DNA from: Membranipora membranacea
Taxonomy: Eukaryota > Bryozoa > Gymnolaemata > Cheilostomatida > Membraniporidae
Length of the DNA stretch: 60,000 nucleotides
Assembly: GCA_914767715.1 (NCBI GenBank)
Contig: OU612067.1
Coordinates: 15,879,001-15,939,000, forward strand
Direction of reading: 5' to 3'
Below are positions 51,401 through 60,000 of this stretch, piece after piece. The notes beneath the pieces were generated by a model. It did not search any database. It was not told the DNA's origin and saw nothing but the letters and a program-made list of their open reading frames with translations. Both the position numbers and the translations under genes were made by a program. Numbering within the stretch: position 1 is the first letter of the stretch; each line of letters begins with the position of its first letter.

Positions 51401-53039
51401 GGGAAAATGTCCAGATGGGAAAACATCTTGGTGAGAAAACATCATTGTGGGAAAACAGATTGGTGGGAAAACATCCGGATATGTGGGAAAATGTTCTGGT
51501 GGGAAAATGGCTTGGTGGGAATATGGCTTGGTGGGAAAATGGCTTGGTTTGATAAAGGGAGGTTGGAAAATGGCTTGGTGGGAAAAAGACATTGGAAAAA
51601 TGTCCGGATACTGTTTTGTAATGAAATGTGTTTAGGCTAACTTCCTCACAGGTATAATCACTAAAATCTAAGCAATGCTCGTACATTGTATGTTGTGTCG
51701 CTAACATGAGTTATGGAGTATATTAAGTAAAGACAATATTGATTTTGTAATCCCCTCTTAAGTTTCACTTCACTTCCTCGTATTAGTTGTGCCTGAGCTG
51801 CGTGATGCAGTCGATTGTAGACGAAAATAGCAGAGTTTTCTTATATTCAATCACTGCATGATATATATTCTAGTTCAAAGGATCCAATGGTTCCCCCCTA
51901 AAATCTCTCCCCTTTTGATCACGAGCTCCCCTGCGTGGACTTGCGTTGCCTCACTGTTATGTTGATTCTGCAGCTGATATGAGTTTTGAGCTTTGCATGC
52001 TGTGTGATGACAATATGCTGATTGCCTTTTAACTCTGACTAAAATTTTTAACTTATTTATCCATCACAGATGTCCCGTGAGTTCTCAATTGCCAATTGCT
52101 GTCACAAATTATCGAGCTAACCTGCCTTTACTTCACAGTGCAGGCTGCTAGTATTGGTATAGATACCCACTTTGCTAAAGTTTGTTGTAATTTGGCTTTG
52201 TTTTGTGGAAAGAGTGTTTATCCTTGTCCGTCGCTTTTGTAGTAAGTAACCATTCTATTGGAGCTTACGACACAGTCGAGCTGGAAACACTGCCTGGTCC
52301 AGCTGCAAATGGATACAAGAAGTCCTCTAACAAACATAGCAAAAATACGAAAAGTAAAACTAATGGAGCTGCAGGAGAAGTATCATCAGCCAATGGTGCT
52401 GCCGGGTAAGTTATCAAATTAAAAGTGGCGAATTGCATTCATATCATCCTCAATGATAAATTCATTTTATTTTATCACCTAAGATTTTTATATGAATTGC
52501 AAGTTTAGTAACACTCTTGGTGGCCCTGCAGGCTTTGTGAATGCGGAACAACACTCTTCTTGGCGCTTCGTTAGCAAAAGTCAACAAGCACTGCTCCACC
52601 CCCTCAGTAAAGGTTGACAAGACAGGCTTATCTCAGATGGCCGATAATCAACCATCAGTTGTTAGCAAAAGTTTATTTGCCAGCATCATGAATAAAGTTG
52701 TCTACTTTTCAATTTTGTAGACCAAACGACCTATATACTGCAGTCACTCCAAAGTTGAAACCAAAGAATAGAAAGCCTATAGAGCCGCCTACAGCTGCCG
52801 AGCTTATATACGAGCCTGCTCTGGCCATCCCTGTTAACTGTCACGGCGAGCAGGAGCCTGATTTAGTAGAGAATGATTTATACGAGCAAGCACCTGGGAA
52901 CGCTGCAGGGTACGTTACAGGGGCTGATGATGTTCAATTCGTCAAGAGCGATATTTATGACCAAAGCGTCCCACCGCCATTGCAGTCATCTGACAATGTT
53001 GTATTTGTAGACAACGACTTGTATGACTTCAATCGTTAG
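42406..53039 (+). CDS. Receptor 3: CUB-CUB-CCP(x4)-TM receptor with repeated D-[LI]-Y tail
   Basis: Exons: 42406-42787, 43282-43617, 43888-44079, 44380-44592, 44835-45014, 45288-45512, 45794-45953, 46343-46380, 52243-52405, 52721-53039. All phases agree, giving 2208 coding bases (735 aa). Exon 1 encodes the signal peptide (MMRAYRRGCFCLFITLISQT) and a four-cysteine CUB-like domain. Exon 2 has GVISSPLPG and a LEYSG end. Exons 3-6 are CCP domains with four cysteines each and a late Trp. Exon 7 has a Gly/Ser/Thr stalk, then a membrane helix and RKNQNQP. The tail has tyrosines in NDLYTAV, LIYEPAL, NDLYEQA, SDIYDQS and NDLYDFN, unlike the ITAM-like pair of receptors 1 and 2. I chose the ATG at 42406 over 42334 because it directly precedes the signal peptide and is conserved in the inverted copy. 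The last two exons lie across a 5.9 kb intron, so their membership is the least certain part. It appears intact. Confidence 0.75.
47538..47860 (+). repeat. Minisatellite of a TTTTCCCACC-type unit (left arm of an inverted pair)
   Basis: About seventeen imperfect 17-20 base units such as ccattttcccacctgg and gttttcccaccaat. The same unit appears in reverse complement at 51344-51602. Both lie in the long intron of receptor 3. Open frames in this stretch are repeat translations, not genes. Confidence 0.75.
48045..48464 (+). CDS. Open frame of 139 codons inside the foldback-like element (tentative)
   Basis: The frame runs from an ATG at 48045 to a stop at 48464, with mixed hydrophobic and polar composition and no motif I recognise. 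It sits between the two inverted minisatellite arms, so it could be a remnant of a gene carried by the mobile unit. Equally it may be a chance open frame. No transposase signature was seen. Confidence 0.2.
   Translation: MISSKLPPCYKLRFRQNKFIVPMPILKSFEPFITRAEEIGHIALQNNLTSYYVIRHMAFGKDCFTGLQAFINQPPNNVKKILTLCVFTHTILSEMTINIIQVTTIICFDQGPFLLLPYQQFETLELFPLVQRRGNYLQY
48465..49920. other. Intron/element interior, nothing recognised
   Basis: AT-rich sequence between the outer left arm and the inner inverted repeat. No domain or RNA gene was seen. A tandem ggtcgccaggtcg phrase occurs near 49678. Confidence 0.35.
49921..51058. mobile_element. Inner foldback-like element with inverted repeats of about 110-130 bp
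   Basis: The left arm 49921-50035 (ggattgaaattagctggaat, gactggtatgaaagtcgaaa) is matched by the reverse complement of 50930-51058 (ttcaactttcataccagact, gttcattccagttagttcaa). The arms are themselves built from ggaatgaa/tggaat-like short units. About 0.9 kb of AT-rich, apparently non-coding DNA separates them. It sits inside the larger minisatellite-arm pair (47538-47860 and 51344-51602). Confidence 0.65.
51344..51602 (-). repeat. Minisatellite of a GGTGGGAAAA-type unit (right arm of an inverted pair)
   Basis: About fourteen units such as ggtgggaaaatggctt and gggaaaacatccgg, the reverse complement of the array at 47538-47860. Together they frame roughly 3.5 kb, as in foldback transposons, whose long terminal inverted repeats consist of short tandem repeats. 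Confidence 0.7.
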
Positions 53040-53225
53040 TAACTGCCCCATATGGAGAGCATAGGCATAGTATTGATGCAAGATTTTTACATTCAAACAC
53101 TCAGTTCCATGGAATCGACATCCTAAAACCAATATCATGACATAGATTAATAGCATAAACTCGACATGAGAGGTTTAAAACTCGGCATAATGACAATGAC
53201 AGCACAACTCAGCAATAATATGTTA

Positions 53226-53525
53226 CTTTAACACACTTTGTCCCCTTATCGGTGTATTTTTTGATGGACAGAATTCGCAAACTATATCAGACTTATTGTT
53301 CAGACCAGTTGCTATTTCAGAGTTAGATGTTGTTTTTGAACCGTTAAAATCCATTTCTATTATTGTGTTGTTACCTTGATTGATACTACCTTGAAAAATC
53401 TTGATTTTTTGCCATTGAGAAATCGAATTATCACCAAGGACAGCTTTTGTAGCTTGCTTTTTTGCATCTCGCACTGCATTTGCAGCTTGATTACGCAAAA
53501 CACGATAATTTTCCCAAGCATATGA
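53226..53525 (-). mobile_element. LINE protein fragment (linker before the reverse transcriptase)
   Basis: The minus strand reads WENYRVLRNQAANAVRDAKK, then SISQWQKIKIFQG, then NSEIATGLNN. This order matches the endonuclease-to-RT linker of LINE ORF2 proteins, where a W-x-x-Y-x-x-x-RN-x-x-x-x-x-x-R-x-AK helix precedes a W-x-x-I-x-x-x-x-G block and an I-A-x-x-x-N block. It lies just beyond the 3' end of receptor 3 in the opposite direction. No RT core accompanies it. Confidence 0.5.
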
Positions 53526-53566
53526 TATGATATGATATAAGATATGAGCCCACTTTGTGATGTCAA

Positions 53567-54788
53567 AGATTAATATTTAACTTGGTGACAAGATTCATGT
53601 TCATACTCTTCTATAGCTAATCCGGCAATCAAATATCAAATAATATGAATCCTGAGGTCGGTGCAATTTGTGAAAAAGAGTGATGTGCTCTTAAAATCTA
53701 TTGAGCTGCAGTTGCAACTTCAGAATGTAGAACTCCTAGGGGTGCCTCTGGAATGTAGGTACCAAACTGTATGTGCTAGTCTCAAAAACTGCTAATAAAA
53801 ACTGGAACGCCATTGACTGAAGTTAGGATTTCTCACCCTGTTACGCCAATCTGATCATCTTAGTTGTAGCCTGACACAACAACGCTTGTCGAGGTAGTCT
53901 TTAACAACTGGATCGCTATTTTTATGACTTTATTGGCTGTTGCACAATTCTAGAAGGATTATTTATTATAAGTCAACTAGATTGAGCTGACTAATCAACG
54001 CCGCCAAAGCGGTTTTTACCGACTCGGGTATGATGCCTAAACCCCATCGCAAGAAGCAGGAGATGCATACTCTGAGTCAGTCCCAATGTCTGATTTTTCA
54101 CTTCACAATTTCGGCTGCAAAAATTTGTTTATGGTGAAAATGGCGAAGCTATGAAAATTAGTATTGTAAGGATTCACGTCTCTCAAAAAAAATTGCAAAG
54201 TGAGTATGTTTTAAACTGCAGACCCAGCAGATTGGAATAACAAAAAGTAAATAATTGGGATACACAGGAATGTAAAATGTTTTCAGTTCCAAACGATAAA
54301 ATCAGAAGAAAGAAAATTTTTTAGTCATAATAAGAAGCATGGCTTTCAAGCCAGGAAAGAAACTCAACATTGCAGAAACTGGAATATAATCAAATTTAAT
54401 CAAGGATGAATAATATATTTGACTTTCTGGTGTGTGTTCTGCTAGACCAAGTGTGGTTCATTTGCTTGCATTTCAAGTCGCTCCTGAGTCACTGGTCACG
54501 CTGCAGGCGTGAACAGTGGAAGGGAGCAGCATGAATGCAGGCAGTTGGATTAATTTTGTTCTGGTGTTCTGCGGTTCAGCGCATGACAACGCAAACTATA
54601 TCTGAACAATATATTTTGTGTGCCAAATAGAAAAATGTTTAATGATTCTCACTCATTCGGTGGGCAAACGAAAACATCCTAATCCTAAGCAGCAAGTGCA
54701 TGTTTGCTAACCGTAAATATATTCAAAAATGGTAGATTAAGATTTGACAGGATTTGCAGACAAATAGGTCCAGAACACATCCATTGCT
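53567..54788. other. Intergenic, no gene seen
   Basis: No receptor exon, RT block or tRNA-like box was recognised. Confidence 0.4.
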
Positions 54789-54874
54789 CAGCCAGCCCTT
54801 AGTAGTGTTCGAGATGGTGATCGTGGCTGTGGGCGCTCGCGATTGCCATCCCGAGCGCTACTAAGGGCTGGCTG
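54789..54874 (+). ncRNA. Strong 86-base hairpin (35-bp stem, 16-base loop), miRNA-precursor-like or MITE
   Basis: Left arm 54789-54823 and right arm 54840-54874 are reverse complements over 35 positions. Seventeen terminal pairs are perfect (cagccagcccttagtag), and of the remaining eighteen four are G-U wobbles and one is an A-C mismatch if transcribed on the plus strand. The 16-base loop is GC-rich. Size and near-perfect pairing fit a small-RNA precursor. A degenerate relative at about 37345-37390 points to a repeat family, so a miniature inverted-repeat transposon is equally likely. Transcription is unknown. Confidence 0.4.
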
Positions 54875-55169
54875 TGATCCATTAACGGTCAAAGGCAGAA
54901 TACTCCTATTTGTAGTGAGGTCAAAATATTCGGCATTGAATCAGGCCCAGAAAATGACTCTATTAAGGTGAGGACATAAAAGCAAAACCATCAAGATTAT
55001 TTAATGTGGCTCCATAACCACCAATGCACAATTGTATACATTATATTATCCTAAGCGCTTAGAAGCGTTGACGGCAGTACATTCTTACTTTCTTACGTGT
55101 TCAGTTGGTCAGATAGCTGCAGATAAGCACAGCACAAGCTCTGATTATGTGATGCAAACTATAATGATA

Positions 55170-55882
55170 AACTACCGGTCAAGAGGCCATTCTGGTGAGC
55201 ACGAGAATAAGCTGGAACAACAGAACGTCAAACAGCAGAACAGTGAGTGTTAGGAAAACAGCCCTTATCATCAATGAATAATTGGCTTAGTCTGCGAGTG
55301 CTTGTCCTCTGAATTTCTCATGTGTGATGACAAAGCCATGTAATAGAGCTGATGGACTTGAATAAAATTTTGAATTGACAAAGTAAAATTCAAGCCGTAA
55401 CTTTGTTTTATAATGATTCAACAACCTATAGAGCGTTTGTTGTTCTCATGGAAAATTCCTATAAATTTTCATTATGGAACAGTCACCGTGCATTGGTAAA
55501 ATTGCTACACTGTTGTCTCCATCTTCTCATTTTCTCGCTCAATAATTTAAGTTTTCCCAATCAGACTGTAACTCAAGTCTTGACCATAGTGGTAGAGCCG
55601 TAATGTTGTATCAATTTCCTTATACAGCTTCCGTGCCTCAGAATGGTTTATATGAAGAGGTCTGTTATCCAAGGTCAAGCTACAAGACCATCACCCTTGA
55701 ACACAGACAAACAAAGGCAACAGACAACAGCAATGACCCACCAAAACCCACCATATGCGAATGCAGAATTTACTGATTCTAGACAGGGCAGTTCATCAAC
55801 AGAAGCAGCACAAGGAATGTATGAGTCTATGACCACAACCATCCCCAAAGAACACACTTATACTACAATGAATAACTTATAG
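55170..55882 (+). pseudogene. Receptor 2-like 3' end (juxtamembrane and tail exons only)
   Basis: Bases 55170-55242 match the juxtamembrane exon of receptor 2 (GEHENKLEQQN), but the acceptor AG has become CG. The tail exon begins after tatacag at 55630. About 40 bases in, two bases are missing compared with receptor 2, shifting the frame. Beyond that the tail is well preserved: NTDKQRQQT, PYANAEF, then YESM-x9-YTTM and a stop at 55880-55882. No transmembrane exon lies upstream. It is the broken edge of a segmental duplication. Confidence 0.75.
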
Positions 55883-56723
55883 TGATCCTATTGATGCTCA
55901 CTCTACCCTTCCCAGCGTTTTTCTTTTCAGGAAGAATCTCTCAGTAAGCTATCGATCAGTATGCCCTTTAGATTACTGATCTATTTTTTTTATTGCAAAA
56001 ACATATCTTGCCAATAGTAGGATACCGCTCAGCTTATATATCTTATATCTGTGTAATGTAAAGCCAATCAACATTTACAAAAAAACTGGTTTCAGAGTAA
56101 TTGCGTATGTCAAATATTTTGATAATTCTTAAATCATTCCTTAATCAATTTTTTTTAAATATTGATTACTGAAATTACTTTTAGAAAAACATCCAATTGA
56201 AAATACTTTTTTCTAAGTTTTACCTAATCATGATCTGATACAATATCCCTTATCCAAATCCCTTACAACTCTTCAAGTATGATCGGACAGGATCTGGTAG
56301 TAATCCCATGTCTGGCCTGACTGCGCGCCTCTGGGACTTTGACCAACAATGGACGCTGTTTTATTGATATATTAAATTAATAGCAATAAAAGAAAACACT
56401 ATTGAAAAGTGCTCTATGCCGATTCGATATTATGTTACTTTATATCCTCTCAGTTGATTTTTATTGCGTCTGGTTTTACATCTATGAAGCATTAATAAGA
56501 TCATTCAATTCTTCAGCATGGTTCTAAGTCCTGTCAACTACATTTGATACCCCGTTTTCTGACGCTTGTTTTTTAGATAGTATGATGTCTGGGGTTATTA
56601 TCTAATTACTGGCGTCGGATTTACATTGAAGGCATAAGGAAATTTATGGCTCGATACTGGTGTAATATCAAATATTAAATAAATTTTTTTTTTATAACAA
56701 TCACACAAGACCTTATTTTTCCC

Positions 56724-56830
56724 TAACAATTCAGAGATGTTCACATATGTTGATCCGGCTTGATCTGGCTTGCTCTCCAGCGTCTGTGTTAAATGTTTAA
56801 TTAATTTTTGAGGGATCAGAACCATAGACT
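56724..56830 (-). pseudogene. Vestige of a minus-strand receptor tail
   Basis: Positional counterpart of copy C in block 2. The cattcagagatgttcacatatg and ctccagcgtctgtgttaaatg segments match cattcagagatgtatacacatg and ctccagcgtctgtgacaaatg. The intervening coding region is deleted, so no tyrosine motif survives. Confidence 0.5.
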
Positions 56831-57420
56831 TGATATACTCCCTAGACAGGACAACGCCTATGCTTCACTGATTAAAATATGGCACACTTAAATACACGAC
56901 ATGGCGTTTTTATTTTGTGCAGTTGTACAAGCAGGAGATGGAAGAAAGAATGTAAATACTCAGGTTTTTGGTCCTGATCTCTACACATTGTTGAGGTTAA
57001 TTATGTTTCAACATGAACTTGCCGCCTTTGTTCAGTAGACGGTCAGGACTGACCAGAGATAGCCCAGCGGTAGCTTATGTATGTTTTTTTAGTCTGATAT
57101 AGAAAATAATGAGATTAGACATAGTCACATCATGCGTGCAAAACAGATTTTAGATTATGATGAACTCAATATTTTAATCAAATGTGGGCATGGTCAATAA
57201 TAATCAGCGTCAAAGCCAGATTTGATAACAGGCATGAGGAGAAGGTGGAGAGGAAGAAGTGATAGGGGTTGCAATGGCACGCCGTGGCCTTGGTTGATGC
57301 ACCTCTTCATTGAGGCCATGCAACGCTCTGTCTATACCAACTCTGGTGTAATATTGCCTCCCCAATGTTTCTAAATTTAGTTCCCAAATTTGTAGTCTAA
57401 TTTTTTATTATTTTTCAAGG

Positions 57421-57672
57421 GTCTGCTATAGAAGAATGCCTACAAGAATAGTTCAGGCCTCCCAACCTATATATACACATAAACAACAGTGTGAGAAAAA
57501 GGATACTACAACAACACATTATCATCTGGGAAAATGGAACTACATGTTATACTGCCACTACAAAGGAAATTGGGGGAGGGAAGCAGGGACTGTAATAACA
57601 CCCGAAACTGTGAAAAAAATTCAAAAAATGCTCGCTAATTGTCTAACTAATATGGTAAAAGATTTAAATTAA
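57421..57672 (+). CDS. Short open frame, unknown (tentative)
   Basis: A 78-codon frame from the ATG at 57436, preceded by tttttcaagg, which lacks a clean acceptor. The translation is rich in Tyr, His, Thr and Lys (YHLGKWNYMLYCHYKGNWGR) and ends in a Lys-rich helix-like segment. No family was recognised and no partner exon is visible. It may be chance. Confidence 0.15.
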   Translation, partial: VCYRRMPTRIVQASQPIYTHKQQCEKKDTTTTHYHLGKWNYMLYCHYKGNWGREAGTVITPETVKKIQKMLANCLTNMVKDLN

Positions 57673-58793
57673 AACTTTGAATCCTTACAATATTATGATT
57701 ACGACGCCTTGACCTAAAATGCAATCAGTTATCATGAATAATTGACTTAGCCAACTAGACTGGTTCGCGGCCCAGAATGCATCAGCATAAGTAGTTATCT
57801 GCACATTGCTTTGTCAAATCAGGTTAGAACAATGGAAGTGTTTACTGAACTGCAAACTCTTCTCTTTCACCAGTGGTGTTTGTAGCAGGCATCTTGTTTT
57901 TTCTACAACCCGCGGTCTGCTGGTCGGTGACACTTAATCTAATTCCATACTTCCGTTTTGAAATTTCAAGACTTCCGTAACCTGCTGGCGGTCCTTTCAC
58001 TTTACATTCTCTTTGAATAGGTAGGTTCCTAATTTCAGGTTACGGTGAACTGATCACTGCTGACCATGCTAGGAATATCTGAAAACAGACTTCATGCAAC
58101 AAAGTATCAGGTAAATTAGCCACATTTGATTATATTTTATAATTTTTATTTTTCATCCTTGAGTCGAACTATAATGCAATGAACTTGATTAAGTGTCACC
58201 ATGATCATAGCTGTGAAAACAAAGTTTTAACATTGATACCAATTTTTTTCAAAGTAGGCATTTTCTTCTTCTATAGTATTTTATTCTAGCTAAGAACTAT
58301 TTCAGATTAAAAATTAATTTATGTTTTGCTGCGCTTTAATCTAAAAATATGTATTAGAATAAATCATAAGATACAGTGACATGGAGTTAACTTCTACCCT
58401 TGATTGCCACATTAGGAGATAAAGAATGCAAGTTTCTCATATCTTAACCTCTTCCAATCCTAAGATATAGTTCAAGCAAATGCTTATGGCAAATAGGAAA
58501 AGCAATGCATAGAACAAGAAAATGTATAACGCATATTGGTAGTAAATGTTGTTAGTAATAAAATGTTCCTGTCCTGGCCAACCTTGCAGTACCGCGAAGC
58601 CTGCCCAACTACCGTTGCAAACTGCTTCCAGTAGATTTAGATTCATTAATATTTTCATGATGCTATAACACTATATTTAAAAACATAAAACACACTGCCC
58701 TACTGAAAGAAAATATTCTTGTAAACAAATATTATGCATGATCAAGTTAAAACATGTTAAAAATGGCTATTTAAAAAAGACGACCATTTATCC

Positions 58794-59693
58794 CTAGTTA
58801 TTTAGAGAAGTATATACATGGTTATCTTCTACTCCTTCTCCTTGATTCACCATCTCATACTCCGCACCTCTAGACTGAATATTCCCAGCCATCCTGGTAC
58901 CAGAGTTCTCATATGTGTTGGTTTCATTGTTGGCTTGATTGATGTTTTCAAAATCTACAGCCGGATTAATTTGGGAGACGTCCGATCCGACCTCTTCGTA
59001 CTCTGTAGGATTGTACAGTGTACCTTTAAATAGAAAGATGTCTAACATGATTGGAATTATTCCACAAGTTTTATACACCGAAGTTTTAATAACCTTCAAA
59101 CAAATTGTTTTTATCCCTTCCCTTATGATTTGAGGGTAAATGTTCTTCCCCCTCTTAGCCGTCACAATTTTTTTCTTAAAAAAAAATTCAAATTTGATGT
59201 TGAAGAATCATCATGTTAAGTAAGTGTTGCAAAAATAGGTGGGGAATAATCACTAAAAATGGCCTGTAGCCAGTGGCCTTGCCAATCAAGAGATTTACTC
59301 AATTTAATGTGAAACCCTCACAGTGTAAAAGTTATAAGTATACAAATTGACTTGAATCATTGCTGAACTTATACCGTTAGTGGTGCTTCTTTCTGTTACA
59401 AATTGCTGCGCTTTCCCAGATGCCGTCAATCTGAAATTTATACACTAAAGTTATCCGGGATAGAAAATGGCTCGCTATTACTCAGATTTATTAACATGAG
59501 AATCAGCTCATTGAGACTATCTAGATGATAGGAATAACAACAGGTACTACGATCACAGCCATGGTCAAGGTTTACCTTTGCATATCCATAGATAACTTTC
59601 TGCTTTTGATCACAAAGAAAACCAGCCCACCAATCAGAAGTATGCAAACAACTCCGAGGACAGATCCTACTATGACTACCTGTTGTTGATCTC
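58794..59693 (-). CDS. Minus-strand receptor 3' end, transmembrane and ITAM-like tail (copy B, partial)
   Basis: Exons read leftwards: 59693-59576 (transmembrane, 118 bases, phase 1 to 2), 59430-59375 (juxtamembrane, 56 bases, phase 2 to 1) and 59023-58794 (tail, stop at 58794-58796). All phases agree and all GT/AG sites are present. The helix contains VVIVGSVLGVVCILLIGG and is followed by KSRK. The juxtamembrane exon reads LTASGKAQQFVTERSTTN. The tail has tyrosines in TEYEEVGSD, TYENSG, AEYEMV and HVYTSLNN, with YEMV-x11-YTSL ITAM-like at the C-terminus. Extracellular exons must lie beyond 60000. Of the three minus-strand tails only this one is open. By analogy with its relatives it should be a surface receptor; that is inferred. 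Confidence 0.75.
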
Positions 59694-60000
59694 CTAAAAT
59701 TAACAAAAATTATGACTTGACCAAATATCTGATTGACTGAGGCAATTAATGGTTAATATTCATGAATTTTTAAAATGTCTACGGGTGAAGAATTTAATTA
59801 TATCCATCGAAAACAAAGTCCACCCAAGCTAACCCAATTTTTGAGTTAGCTTTTAAAACAGGTCAAACCTTGATATCGGCTTTATTATGAATTTCAAATC
59901 TAAAATGAATGATGCGAGTTCACACATAATTTGTTTTACAGTAAGAGAAAGGAGTTATCCTCTTCTTAATCATGGGGCCACAACTCAGTGTTTATAATGC

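Larger units (their letters stand above)
55170..59700 (+). repeat. Segmental duplication, block 2 (matches 28636-35200)
   Basis: In order, 55170-56830 matches 28636-30450, and 57765-59700 matches 33100-35200 (for example gcatc-gcat-agtagtt-tctgcacattg, ctgaccatgctaggaat, ctaatcaag through the transmembrane exon). Block 1 is longer because of extra DNA at 30.5-33.0 kb, including SINE copy 2. A very degenerate counterpart of the copy C tail lies near 56724-56830. Confidence 0.7.

Noticed and set aside
51266-51707. Minus-strand open frames rich in F-P-T-x-x-F-S-H-Q
   Set aside because: They are translations of the GGTGGGAAAA minisatellite.

Overview
The window is AT-rich metazoan nuclear DNA. 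It has phase-1 exons with GT-AG introns of about 0.15 to 6 kb, non-LTR retrotransposon debris, tRNA-derived SINE-like repeats and abundant local duplication. An invertebrate is most likely, but sequence alone does not fix the phylum; sponge, cnidarian, echinoderm, hemichordate and tunicate all remain possible. No bacterial or viral genes were seen.

The dominant theme is a locus of related type I membrane receptors. Each begins with a signal peptide and two CUB-like domains, one per exon, followed by two to four CCP (sushi) domains, one per exon. A transmembrane exon, a small juxtamembrane exon and a tyrosine-rich cytoplasmic tail follow. Nearly all extracellular exons are phase 1 at both ends, so domains can be skipped, duplicated or exchanged without losing frame. 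Receptor 1 (1363-6979, +) has a 1.15 kb 5'-truncated retroelement inside its first CCP exon. Receptor 2 (25652-29359, +) is its close paralogue; it has a hybrid CCP exon and two splice-phase defects. Receptor 3 (42406-53039, +) is more distant, appears intact (ten coding exons, about 735 aa) and has a different multi-tyrosine tail. On the minus strand lie 3' ends of a third subfamily: a good copy at 58794-59693 running off the window, a stop-containing copy at 33980-35191 and a decayed copy at 30226-31110. A frameshifted first exon lies at 38214-38593. Small exon-1 relics sit at 169-650 and 7455-7850.

The tails of receptors 1 and 2 and of the minus-strand subfamily end in two tyrosines at fixed spacing, YxxM-x9-YxxL or YxxV-x11-YxxL, close to an immunoreceptor tyrosine-based activation motif (ITAM). 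Receptor 3 instead carries repeated D-[LI]-Y motifs. My inference is an innate-immune or self/non-self receptor cluster evolving by birth and death; nothing here tests function.

Layout: 0-8 kb, exon relics and receptor 1; 8-25 kb, mostly non-coding with retrotransposon fragments, SINE copies, local duplications and one orphan exon; 25-35 kb, receptor 2 and two minus-strand tails; 35.7-36.8 kb, a tandem array of tRNA-like repeats; 38-42 kb, a head-to-head pair of first exons around a 3.8 kb spacer; 42-53 kb, receptor 3, with a nested foldback-like structure in its long intron; 55-60 kb, a second copy of the 28.6-35.2 kb block.
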